Of a DNA stretch of 64,000 nt, positions 36,940-45,271 are shown piece by piece. Source of the DNA: CAITWD01 sp963842065 (GTDB taxonomy: Bacteria > Actinomycetota > Thermoleophilia > Miltoncostaeales > Miltoncostaeaceae); contig CAWJEW010000009.1 of assembly GCA_963842065.1 (NCBI GenBank), positions 186,001-250,000 on the forward strand. The letters run 5' to 3'. Every line of letters begins with the position of its first letter. The first letter of the stretch is position 1. Below the pieces are notes generated by a model. The model did not search any database. It saw only the letters and a list, made by a program, of their open reading frames with translations, and was not told the origin of the DNA. Both the position numbers and the translations under genes were made by a program.

Positions 36940-36974
36940 GGCTCCAATCCGTTGAAAGGCAACGGATTGGAGCC
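36940..36974 (+). terminator. Perfect 14-bp hairpin after the acetoacetyl-CoA synthetase gene
   Basis: GGCTCCAATCCGTT / AACGGATTGGAGCC around a 7-nt loop, 106 bp after the stop, no T tract. Terminator is the simplest reading; a protein-binding palindrome is the alternative. From 36975 to 37489 no gene is seen. Confidence 0.55.
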
Positions 36975-37489
36975 GCTTCGTGCGGCCGCATGGCATCTCG
37001 GACAGGAGCACGTTTAGGGCCCCGCCATGGCATACCCACGCTCCGACGGACCTCCGTGCGACATAACTCGCACGGTGCGCATTCGAGCGGCCGAGATGCG
37101 GGGTTCCCCGATGGCGGCGCGGTGGCGTCCCTGGGATGCTGCCTGGACCGATCGAACGCCGGGCCTTGCGGGCGCCGCGCCTTTTCCTATCGGGTGATGC
37201 CCCCAAAGGTTCCCTGGGGGGGGTTTACTTGCATGGGCGCTGCGAATGATAGGCGCGCGTCGGTCGAGGGTGTGCCGACGCTCGAGCCTTCCCGCTACGG
37301 AGACCGTTCGCTCGTCGCCTCCCGTCTCAAGGACATGTCAGGCGAGCGAGGCACGGAGGCCGGCGTGCACGACAATTCGTTTCCTCCGGGACTGCGCAAA
37401 GCCGAACGCGATGACGCGTGCAGGGGTGCCTCGCGGTGGCTTTCCGGCTTACTGGGGGCGCATGGGTCTCAACACCGGAGGTCATCACG

Positions 37490-38071
37490 ATGAGCACCCA
37501 GGCTGTCCCGACCCGCGGGCGCAAGGGGTCACAGGGACTGGACGCGCGCAAGCAGGCGGCATTGCGCCGGGTGGCCGCTCAGATGATCGTGGACGCGCGC
37601 AAGCGGGCGGCAATGCGCCGGGTGACCGCTCCGATGATCGCGGACGCGCACGAGCGGGCCTCGTTGCGTCGGGTGACCGCTCCGATGATCGTGGACGCGC
37701 ACGAGCGGGCGGCATTGCGCCGGGTGGCCGCTCAGATGATCGCCGAGGCGGCCGAGCTGTCGCCCACAACGTGGGTCGCGGGCCGCCTGCGCCTCGAAGT
37801 CGATGACTGGGGCGAGCGAGTGCTCCCCGAGCTGGCCTTGCTCATGGCCGTTGACCGCAGGCAAGGCTCGGCCCAGTCCTGGGTGCGCGTGCGCTCGGAC
37901 CGCTGTCCGTTGACGTTGGAGGAAGAGGCGTGTCTTCGCCGGGTCGCGGCGCTCCTTCGGGCCGAAGCGACCGAACTTGGGCCCGAGTCCTCAGTAGGGG
38001 CACGCCTGGATTCATGGGGCATCCGGCTTGCGCTGGAGTGCGAGAACCCCAGCAGGCCGGGGCTCGTTTAA
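37490..38071 (+). CDS. Helical protein with four 17-residue tandem repeats
   Basis: 193 residues from ATG 37490, GGAGG 8 nt upstream. Residues 18-85 are four near-perfect copies of DA[RH][KE]xAxLRRVxAxMI[VA]. These are followed by a body homologous to the 19209-19637 protein (WVRVRSDRCPLTLEEEACLR ... GIRLALECENPS). The paralogue has only one such unit, so the array is an expansion. Each unit is amphipathic and basic, suggesting a helical rod or nucleic-acid binding. The C-terminus abuts an IS3 remnant. Confidence 0.65.
   Translation: MSTQAVPTRGRKGSQGLDARKQAALRRVAAQMIVDARKRAAMRRVTAPMIADAHERASLRRVTAPMIVDAHERAALRRVAAQMIAEAAELSPTTWVAGRLRLEVDDWGERVLPELALLMAVDRRQGSAQSWVRVRSDRCPLTLEEEACLRRVAALLRAEATELGPESSVGARLDSWGIRLALECENPSRPGLV
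37541..37744 (+). repeat. Four 51-bp tandem repeats
   Basis: Units start at 37541, 37592, 37643 and 37694, each beginning GACGCGC and encoding 17 residues. The first and last units are most alike (GCATTGCGCCGGGTGGCCGC in both), and the two middle ones share GTGACCGCTCCGATGATCG. Recent in-frame amplification is likely, and copy number may vary between strains. Confidence 0.95.
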
Positions 38072-38330
38072 GGATCTCGCGGTCGACCTCCAGTTCGGCC
38101 ACTCGGCGCCTGAGCGCCCGGTGCTCGTTCGACTCGGCGGACTCGATCGCGAACCGGGCGGGGTCGGTTGCCGCGCGATCGACTCCGTTGTTTGTCACCC
38201 AGCGGGCGAGGCTGGCTTCGCCGATGCCCAGCCCACGTGCAATCGCGGCGGTGGATCGGCCGGACGATCGCACGAGCGCGAGCGTGTCAGCTTTGAACTT
38301 CGGCGAGAACTGCCGGCGGCGCTTCCGCAC
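38064..38330 (-). pseudogene. IS3-family transposase OrfA remnant
   Basis: MRKRRRQFSPKFKADTLALV then IARGLGIGEASLARWV is the HTH of IS3 OrfA. The leucine-zipper end (EHRALRRRVAELEVDREILK) is cut off at about 38064, where the tandem-repeat gene ends. OrfB and the terminal repeats are missing. Confidence 0.85.
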
Positions 38331-38519
38331 CTCTTCGACGTGCCCTCCCCGAACGACCGCCGCCCCGCGATGAGCAGCCGTTGATCGTGTTCCCGCCGGA
38401 TGGAATTGGTGATCCGCCAGCGGCCCTCAGACGTTCTTAGAGGTCGAACCCCTGCCAGGACGACCGGCGCGCTCTGCGAGCTGCTCAGATCTGGCCGTGT
38501 ATTCCTCCAGCCACCCCTC

Positions 38520-38689
38520 CGCCGTGGGCACACCACCGGCACACCAGGTTGTGAACCCTGGGGAAACGCCGGGGCCGCCGTCCGCCCAGAACACCGTAAC
38601 GGAGGCCGTTTCGCTCCCGGCCATGCCCTGCGGTTCCCACAAACATCGGCCTCCGGGGCCAAAGGTCACAGGTCCGAATCCTGCCGCGG
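38520..38689 (+). other. Attachment-site module, second copy (tRNA-Arg type, degraded)
   Basis: Repeated CACACCA motifs (38529-38550) and GTTGTGAACCCTGG, then a conserved stretch ending in a tRNA-like 3' half ATCGGCCTCCGGGGCCAAAG with a decayed T arm (38645-38689). Aligned by eye it matches 43316-43482 at roughly three quarters of positions and shares layout with 24308-24476. Confidence 0.55.
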
Positions 38690-38835
38690 TGTGCATCCCA
38701 ACAGGCGGTGTGGGAAGCCGCCGAGCGGGAGTCCACCGGGATATCGTCGTGGTATCAAGGCAAGGCGTGCGCCTGTTGCCATGGGCCACCCCTTTGCGCC
38801 TTGAATGGTCGGTGCCCACAGCGAAGGAATGCCAC

Positions 38836-39183
38836 ATGCCGACGTATATGACGCTGTTCGACTACACCAACGCCGCATGGCACGAGATGGTGGAGCGCCC
38901 CGAAGATCGGGAGGCCGCAACGCGAGCGGTGATGGAGGCAAACGGCGGACGGCTCATCGCCTTCTATTGGATGTTCGGAGACCACGACGGGTTCGCCATC
39001 TATGAAGCGACGGATTCGGTCGCCGCCGCGACGGTGCTTGCCGGTATCACGGCGACAGGGCGCATCGAAAAGATGGCGACATATTCACTCCTGACCGGGC
39101 AAGAGGCGCAGCGCGTCCTGGAACTGGCCAAGTCTGTCGAGCACCGACTACGCGCCCCCCGGCGGACCGAGAGCGTGGTTTAG
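38836..39183 (+). CDS. GYD-domain protein, paralogue 1
   Basis: 115 residues, ferredoxin-like GYD domain: MPTYMTLFDYTNAAWHEMVE, REAATRAVMEANGGRLIAFY, WMFGDHDGFAIYEATDSVAA, then TYSLLTGQEAQRVLELA. GYD proteins are small dimeric barrels of unknown chemistry. It starts 147 bp after an att module. Paralogues 2 and 3 (50376, 53777) also sit beside tRNA-Asp relics, but they are longer, ending in a TEYAPPGGA/DYES tail that this copy lacks. Confidence 0.85.
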   Translation: MPTYMTLFDYTNAAWHEMVERPEDREAATRAVMEANGGRLIAFYWMFGDHDGFAIYEATDSVAAATVLAGITATGRIEKMATYSLLTGQEAQRVLELAKSVEHRLRAPRRTESVV

Positions 39184-39269
39184 CGACTTCGAATCGCACG
39201 GGTAGGCCGCAGGTCGACCGGCCCGCTGGTCTCCGGAGTGGAGACCCCACGCGCGTGTCGACGGTCGAT

Positions 39270-39530
39270 TCAGGCCGACCCCAGCGTCTCGGTGGTCGCC
39301 GACGAGTCAGGTCCCACCAACGAGGGCTCGAAGGCCCGCGTGAACGCTGCCGCCTGATCCGACGCGGGTCGCGCGAGCAGGTAGCGCCCGGTGGTGGCAT
39401 GGACACTGTGACCCATGACCGCTTGGATCGTCGCCAGATCAACTCCCCGCGCAGCCGGCAGCGATCCGCAGTTGTGGCGGACGTCGTGCCAGTCGACAGA
39501 ACTGGGCACCGCCGCCACGGTTCGCTCTTG
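39270..39530 (-). pseudogene. Tyrosine integrase remnant, C-terminal end only
   Basis: VDWHDVRHNCGSLPAARGVD, GHSVHATTGRYLLARPASDQ, then AAAFTRAFEPSLVGPDSSAT: H-x-x-R box, second His and nucleophile Tyr are readable, everything upstream is lost. Closely related in its tail to the integrases at 6.5 and 24.5 kb (ARFTRAFQ... / SATTxxLGSA). Confidence 0.8.
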
Positions 39531-39645
39531 GCGGGCCGGTGCGTACGGCGGCCCGGTGGTGCCCGAACCGCTCAACTCAGGCCATCCGATTCCTGCGGGC
39601 GTTGTGGAGAGCCCTAGTGGCGACCGGGACCGCACCGCCCGCGGC

Positions 39646-40158
39646 TCAACGTTCCTCGGGCACCCGCCCAGTCTCGGGAGGGTCGCCCTCATGCTGGATC
39701 AGCTGCCAGCTGCGCCTCAAGGCGGCGATGAACGCACCGAACACGACGTACGCCAGGACGTTGGCGGCTTCCGAGGAGCGGGGGTATGCGATCAGCAGGA
39801 TGGAGGCGACTACCTGAATGGCGTAGAGCGCGAGCGAGACCACGAACAGTCGCGTCGAGGTGGCGCGCCGCCCGGTGATGGTCATGTGCGTGCGCACCGT
39901 CGACCACAGGCACAACGCCCCCACAATCGCTCCGGCGTAACCCAGATTCTTACCCGGCAGGAGCGCCCAGAGTGAGATGGACATGGCATCGATGAGTGCG
40001 ACGAAGGCCGATCGCGCAACCGCCGCGTTGGTCGGGGGGGCGGACGGTCCGAGGATCACCTCGTAGCGCAGCGCGATCGCGACAAAGAGAAGCCCGATAA
40101 GGCTCCCCGCGATCGCGGCGCAGGTCGTGAAGTAGTCCGTCAGGTCTGCAGGTGTCAT
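39646..40158 (-). CDS. Four-pass membrane protein of unknown function
   Basis: About 170 residues from ATG 40158 (an ATG at 40197 is possible). Four hydrophobic segments: CAAIAGSLIGLLFVAIALRY, FVALIDAMSISLWALLPG, AGAIVGALCLWSTV and LFVVSLALYAIQVVASILLI. A charged tail ends ETGRVPEER. Similar unnamed proteins occur in Actinobacteria. No coupling to the ABC genes upstream (193-bp gap). Confidence 0.65.
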   Translation of the reverse strand: MTPADLTDYFTTCAAIAGSLIGLLFVAIALRYEVILGPSAPPTNAAVARSAFVALIDAMSISLWALLPGKNLGYAGAIVGALCLWSTVRTHMTITGRRATSTRLFVVSLALYAIQVVASILLIAYPRSSEAANVLAYVVFGAFIAALRRSWQLIQHEGDPPETGRVPEER

Positions 40159-40350
40159 GGATACCGAGGTCGTTGCATCGGCGCCGCCGCGCGACATCGT
40201 GTGGCGCACGCGAGAGCGAGCAGCGTGCACGCAGCCGTCGTGAAGTTCACATTCAACGACCCAGAAGCGGCCGAACGCGAGCTGCACGAGCGGTGTGTGC
40301 CCCGGTGCGTCGCACTCACCGCTCGCGTTTCGAGGTCCCGCGATTGATCC

Positions 40351-40647
40351 TCAGGCGCGGGTCGCCGATCCGAACGCATCCCCGATGGCAGTGGTCACTC
40401 TCCGGGCGATACCGAACTGATTGATGATCCGACTGATGATCACGCCGCCTCCGTGCACGCGAAACGTCGTGGTCTCTCCCGTTCGGGCGAGGTGGACATT
40501 CGCAATTGCGAGCGAGCGCCTGACCACGATCTTTTCCTTGGAGCCACTCCGACTCGGCGTCACCGTGTAGTCGCCGCCGAACTGCTCTTGAAGCGCCGCC
40601 GCTGCATCCTCGAGGCTCACCGATCGGTCGATCGTGACGCGTGGCAT
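40351..40647 (-). CDS. Small conserved protein downstream of an ABC exporter
   Basis: 98 residues: MPRVTIDRSVSLEDAAAALQ, FGGDYTVTPSRSGSKEKIVV, TTFRVHGGGVIISRIINQFG. The alternating strands and a helical end fit a small alpha/beta fold that I recall as unnamed in Actinobacteria. It begins 33 bp after the permease gene on the same strand, so probably the third gene of that operon. Confidence 0.65.
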   Translation of the reverse strand: MPRVTIDRSVSLEDAAAALQEQFGGDYTVTPSRSGSKEKIVVRRSLAIANVHLARTGETTTFRVHGGGVIISRIINQFGIARRVTTAIGDAFGSATRA

Positions 40648-40680
40648 TTGGGACCTCCTTTCGTCGGGGATGCTGGCAAT

Positions 40681-41493
40681 TCACCCGCCACTCGGGACCC
40701 AGCTGAACCGGCGTATCGCGACGGCGGCTCCGACGATGCCCCACGCCGCCAGCTCTGCGAGGTCACTCCACGAGAGTCCGCTTCCCAACGTGTGGGGGTT
40801 GTAGGCCGCAAGGAGGGCGGCAACGAGGGGATGCACCGGAAACACGTCCCCGATGTCTGCAAGCCAGCTGGGGAGGACTGCGACCGGGATGAAGACCCCT
40901 GAGATAAAGCACAACGGAAGCACGATGGCCTGCACGACCGGCTGGGCTGCGTCCGCGTTGCTGATGAACGTCGCCAGCGCGAAACCCAGGCAGCAGAACA
41001 CCACCGCGCCGACGATGATGTCGAGGAGAAACGCAGGCGCCGTCCGGCCCGGGACATGCGCGCCATAAGCTGCCCAGCCGATGACAAGCAGCACTGCCGT
41101 GATCGCGAGTCCGGTGACCACGGCCACGAGGGCGCGTCCGGCGATGACAGCAGTGGCGGGCACCGGTGTGGCACGTCGACGCTTGTAGATGCCGGCCTCG
41201 CGGTAATTCACGACGGTGATGCTCAGGTTCGAGAACGTGGCCGCGATCACACCGAATGCGATGATGCCGGGAACGTAGTAGACGGACTCAGCCATGGTTC
41301 CGCCGGGCACGGTCGCCTTGGTGTTGTGGAACACCGACGAGAAGATGACGAGAAACAGGACCGGCAGGGCGAGTGTGAAGAACCGGCTCTGGGTGTTGCG
41401 CCAAAAGCAGCGCAAGTCGTAGTGAAACTGCGTCGCGACGCGACCAGGGAGCCGCGCGAGGGATCGCTCCGCGGTCGTGCCGGGGACTGTCAC
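40681..41493 (-). CDS. ABC-2 type transporter permease
   Basis: 270 residues with six membrane segments. ABC-2 signatures are SRFFTLALPVLFLVIFSSVF near the start and LPLCFISGVFIPVAVLPSWL before the last segments. The start overlaps the ATP-binding gene as ATGA (41490-41493), so the pair is one exporter. Likely a drug, lipid or polyketide efflux system of the daunorubicin-resistance type; the substrate cannot be told. Confidence 0.9.
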   Translation of the reverse strand: MTVPGTTAERSLARLPGRVATQFHYDLRCFWRNTQSRFFTLALPVLFLVIFSSVFHNTKATVPGGTMAESVYYVPGIIAFGVIAATFSNLSITVVNYREAGIYKRRRATPVPATAVIAGRALVAVVTGLAITAVLLVIGWAAYGAHVPGRTAPAFLLDIIVGAVVFCCLGFALATFISNADAAQPVVQAIVLPLCFISGVFIPVAVLPSWLADIGDVFPVHPLVAALLAAYNPHTLGSGLSWSDLAELAAWGIVGAAVAIRRFSWVPSGG

Positions 41494-42461
41494 CGGGGCT
41501 CCTCGGTCAATTGTAGGTAGATGTCCTCGAGTGTCGGTCGGGACACCTGCAGGTCAGGGAGGTCGACGCCGCGCGCTTCTGCCCAACTGTCCAACGCGCC
41601 GACCAATCGCAAGGGGCGCTGTGTCTTCGCCTCGACGGTGTCGCCGGAGGTCTCGACAACCGCGGCACGGACGATCGGCGGAAGGTCCGATACCGTCACC
41701 GACGCCGGCAGCGTGAACCGGATGGTGGAGGGCTGGCTCGCACGATCGCCGAGGCTCTCGGCGGTCCCCTCGGCGACGATACGCCCCTTGGCGATCACCG
41801 AGATCCGGTCAGCGAGGTGCTCTGCCTCTTCCATGTAGTGCGTCGTCAAGAAGATCGTCTTTCCGAGATCGCGGAGTCCGGCGATGACGTCCCAGGCTGC
41901 GTGGCGCGCCGATGGATCGAAGCCGGTGGTCGGTTCGTCCAGGAACAGCAGTTCTGGATCGCCGATGAGCGCCAGGGCAACGTCGAGGCGCCTGCGCTGG
42001 CCACCCGAGAGCCGGGCACACCTGGCCGAGGACCGATCTGCGAGGCCGACCAAATCGAGGGTTTCGCGAATCGGGCGCGGGCTGGGGTAGTAGCTCGCGT
42101 ACAGCGACACGCATTCCTCGACGGTCAGTTCCGGCTCAGGCTGGGACTCCTGCAACACGACACCGATACGGGCGCGCCAATCGCCGCCTGCGCGAGCCGG
42201 GTCGACACCGAGGACGGTGACCTCGCCTGCGGTGCGGCGCCGAAAGCCCTCCAATATCTCAACCGTCGTCGTCTTGCCGGCTCCGTTCGGCCCAAGGAAC
42301 GCGAACACTTCACCCGGGTGAACGTCGAGGTCGATTCCTGCGACCGCGTCGACGGCCCCGTAGGACATCCGCAGCCCGCGCACCTGGACTACCGGACCGG
42401 CAGGCGTCGAACGGACACCGTGTCGGCCGTCGACCTCGCCTGACGACGGTCTCTCGCCCAT
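41490..42461 (-). CDS. ABC exporter ATP-binding protein
   Basis: 323 residues from ATG 42461. Walker A FLGPNGAGKTTTVEILEGF, Q-loop GVVLQESQ, signature RLSGGQRRRLDVALAL, Walker B ELLFLDEPTTGFDPSA and H-loop TTHYMEEAE are complete. A C-terminal domain of about 90 residues (ends LEDIYLQLTEEP) is typical of ABC-2 drug exporters. Cytosolic partner of the permease that it overlaps. The long upstream in-frame stretch is Arg-rich and excluded. Confidence 0.93.
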   Translation of the reverse strand: MGERPSSGEVDGRHGVRSTPAGPVVQVRGLRMSYGAVDAVAGIDLDVHPGEVFAFLGPNGAGKTTTVEILEGFRRRTAGEVTVLGVDPARAGGDWRARIGVVLQESQPEPELTVEECVSLYASYYPSPRPIRETLDLVGLADRSSARCARLSGGQRRRLDVALALIGDPELLFLDEPTTGFDPSARHAAWDVIAGLRDLGKTIFLTTHYMEEAEHLADRISVIAKGRIVAEGTAESLGDRASQPSTIRFTLPASVTVSDLPPIVRAAVVETSGDTVEAKTQRPLRLVGALDSWAEARGVDLPDLQVSRPTLEDIYLQLTEEPR

Positions 42462-42636
42462 GGGCTCAAGTATCGAAACTGTGTGCGGGTCACGCAATCG
42501 GGGCGTCCCCTGACCCCTCACAGCGCTCGTTCGAGCGGGGTGCCTCTGTCGCGTGACCGGCGGGCGTTCAGATGGCTGCAGTCGGCGTCGCGCAGCCGAA
42601 TTGCGGTGCGCCCGCGGCGCGGTGGTGGAGGCTCGC

Positions 42637-42798
42637 CTACCGGCCGGGTCGGTGTAGCCGCTTGCGGTTTGTCGTGGCCACAAACGCGATAACGCTGCCT
42701 GACCCCACGGCCGCAACAAATCCTGCGAGCACGCGATGTCCAAAGACAGCCAGCGCGGCCGCGGCGACCGCACCCGCCACGGCCAAACCTGCGGCCAT
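42637..42798 (-). CDS. Small two-pass membrane peptide
   Basis: 53 residues from ATG 42798, AGGAGCC 4 nt upstream. MAAGLAVAGAVAAAALAVFG and VLAGFVAAVGSGSVIAFVAT are two hydrophobic helices; the C-terminus is basic (NRKRLHRPGR). It lies upstream of the ABC exporter on the same strand, but with a 175-bp gap. Confidence 0.5.
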   Translation of the reverse strand: MAAGLAVAGAVAAAALAVFGHRVLAGFVAAVGSGSVIAFVATTNRKRLHRPGR

Positions 42799-42947
42799 AG
42801 AAGGCTCCTGGCTTCGCGTGGTGATGTTCAAGGGGTCACTCTCCTCGGTGCTCTAGTGATCGGCCCACTCCTGGGTGCAGTCAATCGGGTCGACCTCAGC
42901 GCACCCAACGGCTCCCCCGGGGACGATCGGGAGGTTGGGCAAACCCC

Positions 42948-43002
42948 GTGTGGCACCCCTCCGGGGCACTTCCCCCAAAGTGCCGATCGAGGGGTGCCAC
43001 AC
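42948..43002. other. Nested perfect hairpin
   Basis: Outer stem GTGTGGCACCCCT (42948-42960) / AGGGGTGCCACAC (42990-43002), 13 bp perfect. Inside it GGCACTT (42965-42971) / AAGTGCC (42978-42984). No T tract. It lies in a gene-free stretch (42799-43749) and may be a terminator, a transposon-end relic or a structured RNA. Confidence 0.6.
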
Positions 43003-43101
43003 CACAGACGCAGCACCGTCCCCGATGCCGTCTGCGTGTCATCTCCAAAGCTGTTGTCGGCACGTCGGGCGAATTTCTTGACGGAAACTTGGTGTTGCCC
43101 G

Positions 43102-43140
43102 CACCCCTCCGGTAGCCGCGAGTGCGTCTCCGGAGGGGTG
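43102..43140. other. Second hairpin sharing the CACCCCT motif
   Basis: CACCCCTCCGG (43102-43112) / CCGGAGGGGTG (43130-43140), 11-bp perfect stem, 17-nt loop. It shares CACCCCT with the nested hairpin 100 bp to the left, suggesting related elements. Confidence 0.6.
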
Positions 43141-43315
43141 GGCAGCGCCGCAGCGTCGATACGCGAACGAGGCGGGGCTCGCCGCCTCGGTGGCTGACGC
43201 CGCCTTCACTGCGGTGCGGGCGATGGACGTACCGCTCCCACGCGTCGACGGATACTCGCCGATCGGGGAGACGAATCGCCCCGTGGCACCCCCGCTCGCC
43301 CGGCTCGCCATGTGC

Positions 43316-43482
43316 GTCCGCCGTGGGCGCACCATGGGCACACGAGGTTGTGGACCCTGGCGAAGTGTGGGGGTCGCCGTCCGACCAAAACACCATACTG
43401 GAGGCAGTTTCGCTCCCTGCACTTCCCGCACATTCCCGCCAGAATCGGCCTTCCAAGCTCAATGGCACGGGGTTAAGCCCTT
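43316..43482 (+). other. Attachment-site module, third copy (most degraded)
   Basis: GCCGTGGGCGCACCATGGGC, then GAGGTTGTGGACCCTGG and TCGCCGTCCGACCAAAACAC align with the 38520 module. The tRNA-like end (AATCGGCCTTCCAAGCTCAA, 43444-43463) has lost pairing. It marks another extinct integration event. Confidence 0.5.
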
Positions 43483-43749
43483 CGTCTCGGTGATGGCCAC
43501 GTCCGCCACGGTCCTCCGTGGACGCACCAGCCTGTGAGACGGCGGGAACTCAGCCGGTCTTGGGCGCCGCGCGTTCATGTCCCTGCACAACGCCCGGTTT
43601 CGGCTACGCGATAGCGCTCGCCTCGTGGCAGGGGTGCGGTGGGACTTCGAACGTCTTGCGACTCACGAGCGTTTCGACCAGCCGGGCAAGGGTGAGGCAC
43701 GCCCGATACTGTCACGCCGCTGCGCCGACCCGAGTATTTGCGGGCGGTG

Positions 43750-44073
43750 TCAGGTCCCCTGGACGGGCGGCGGCGATGTTGCCGGGAGGATCGCGTTGAC
43801 GTCGACCACCCAACCTAGCGGCGGGTCGTGCTTCAGAAGGACGTTGTGCTCGATCACCGACCGACCGTTGGTGGCGACCGCCTCAGCGACGTCCAGACGG
43901 CAGCGACCGGGATCAGTCTGCGCGAGATCGACGGCCGTCCTGAAGATTCGGATCTCCGCCGCGACCGTCATCCCGTCATCACACACCAGCGCGTACCGCC
44001 AGAGATAAGAGCCGCCCGTGAGCGGCATGAACTTTTCTGGCTGGATCGGATGCTCGAAGTCGATCGGTCGCAT
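43750..44073 (-). CDS. Hypothetical protein
   Basis: 107 residues from ATG 44073. MRPIDFEHPIQPEKFMPLTG, GSYLWRYALVCDDGMTVAAE and LKHDPPLGWVVDVNAILP look like a real alpha/beta protein, no signal peptide. No family is recognised. An ATG at 44163 would add an Arg-rich extension and is less likely. Confidence 0.5.
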   Translation of the reverse strand: MRPIDFEHPIQPEKFMPLTGGSYLWRYALVCDDGMTVAAEIRIFRTAVDLAQTDPGRCRLDVAEAVATNGRSVIEHNVLLKHDPPLGWVVDVNAILPATSPPPVQGT

Positions 44074-44854
44074 CGGCGGGGTGTCCCAACGGGTCCGGTG
44101 GCGCTTACGACGACCCGCAGACGTGGCGGTCACAGACCGCAAAGGCCACCCCGTCGTACACACGCAGAAAGCGGGCCCTGCGGGCGCATTGCTGGTTTGT
44201 CGTTGTGCCGCGCGCGCTCAGGCCGATGTTTCGACCGGAGCACCGTCGGTAGGGGGCGCATTCGGGCAGTGGACGGACGACGTACCCGCGCCTGTCCGGG
44301 GCCTTGGACCGAGTTCCTGGGGACCACATTCTCGCCATCGTCATCTGTCCTTAGAGTGCAGCTATCGGCGCGTCGTCTCTAGATGTAAACCGACCTTAGA
44401 CGATGCCGCCGGCAATCCAGCGGAGGGACCGAAACGAGTACGTCGGGGAAGTTCTCTCCCGACAACCGCCATCCATGCGACGTGAGCATCACCCGGTGCG
44501 GTACAACGGCATTGGGAGAAGGCGCGGTCGTGATTGCGCGTGCATGCGGATGCACGCGATCGGGTGAGCGAGAGCCGCACCGGCGACATTCATCTCCAGG
44601 GATTGCGTCCGGATGATGCAATGGCCTCCGGCCGCCACACGTGCGGCGCCGCCCCGGCTTCTCGCGTTTTGGGCCAATGGGACCTGGGGGCAGGCGGCGA
44701 AACTGCTGAGATCGCTTCTGAGCTCGCTCGCGCGGCACATCACATTGGCGCCCTGCCACAGCGAGATCGTCCCACCTGCGTGCACCGGCCAGTTGGGCCT
44801 GTGCGACTGCCATTTTCGTCTATGTGATGCCGTTCCGAGAGCCGGGCGACCCAT
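44074..44854. other. No gene recognised
   Basis: About 780 bp. Several overlapping Arg/Pro-rich frames on both strands carry no recognisable motif. The right edge is the broken 3' end of the IS21 helper gene, so part of this is insertion debris. Confidence 0.4.
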
Positions 44855-45271
44855 TCGGTGGCGGTTGCGAACTGGACCCGTTGTCCGGCGAGGCAGGCGC
44901 GGATCGAGATCGCGATCGCCAGATGCGTCTTGCCGGTCCCGGGCGGGCCGAGCAGGATCACGTTCTGGCGGGCGTGGAGGAAGTCGAGCTGCCCGAGGTG
45001 CTCGACGACCGTCTTCTTCGCCGAGCGTTGGAAGGTAAAGTCGAATTCCTCCAAGGTCTTGCGCGCCGGGAACCGGGCGGCTTTGATCCGCCCCTCGCCG
45101 CCGTGGCTCTCGCGGGCGGAGACCTCGGTGCCCAACAGGACCTCGGCGAACCGCTCATAGCTCCAAGGTCTCCTCGCGGGCGCGGTCGGCCAGCACCGGG
45201 AGCGCCCTGGCGGCGGCCGGCGCCTTCAGCACGCGGAACAGGTGCGCGAGCTCGGACGCAGTCTTGGCCAT
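44855..45271 (-). pseudogene. istB: IstB-type ATPase of an IS21 element, frameshifted and truncated
   Basis: AAA+ transposition helper. ATG 45271 begins MAKTASELAHLFRVLKAPAA; a frameshift near 45163 (TLEL then stop, expected SYERFAEVLLGTEVSA) breaks it. The following frame shows EEFDFTFQRSAKK and Walker A LLGPPGTGKTHLAIAI, then is cut at about 44855 before Walker B. It overlaps the istA stop as ATGA. Confidence 0.88.

Noticed and set aside
37541..37744. CRISPR-like array
   Set aside because: The 51-bp units are contiguous with no spacers and are in frame within a gene; no cas genes are present. No CRISPR array was seen in the window.
38497..38835. Conserved leftward peptides shared by 38.5 and 43.3 kb (RVHNLVC.WCAHGG)
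   Set aside because: The similarity reflects duplicated attachment-module DNA, not a protein; there are no start signals and the sequence includes tRNA-like parts.
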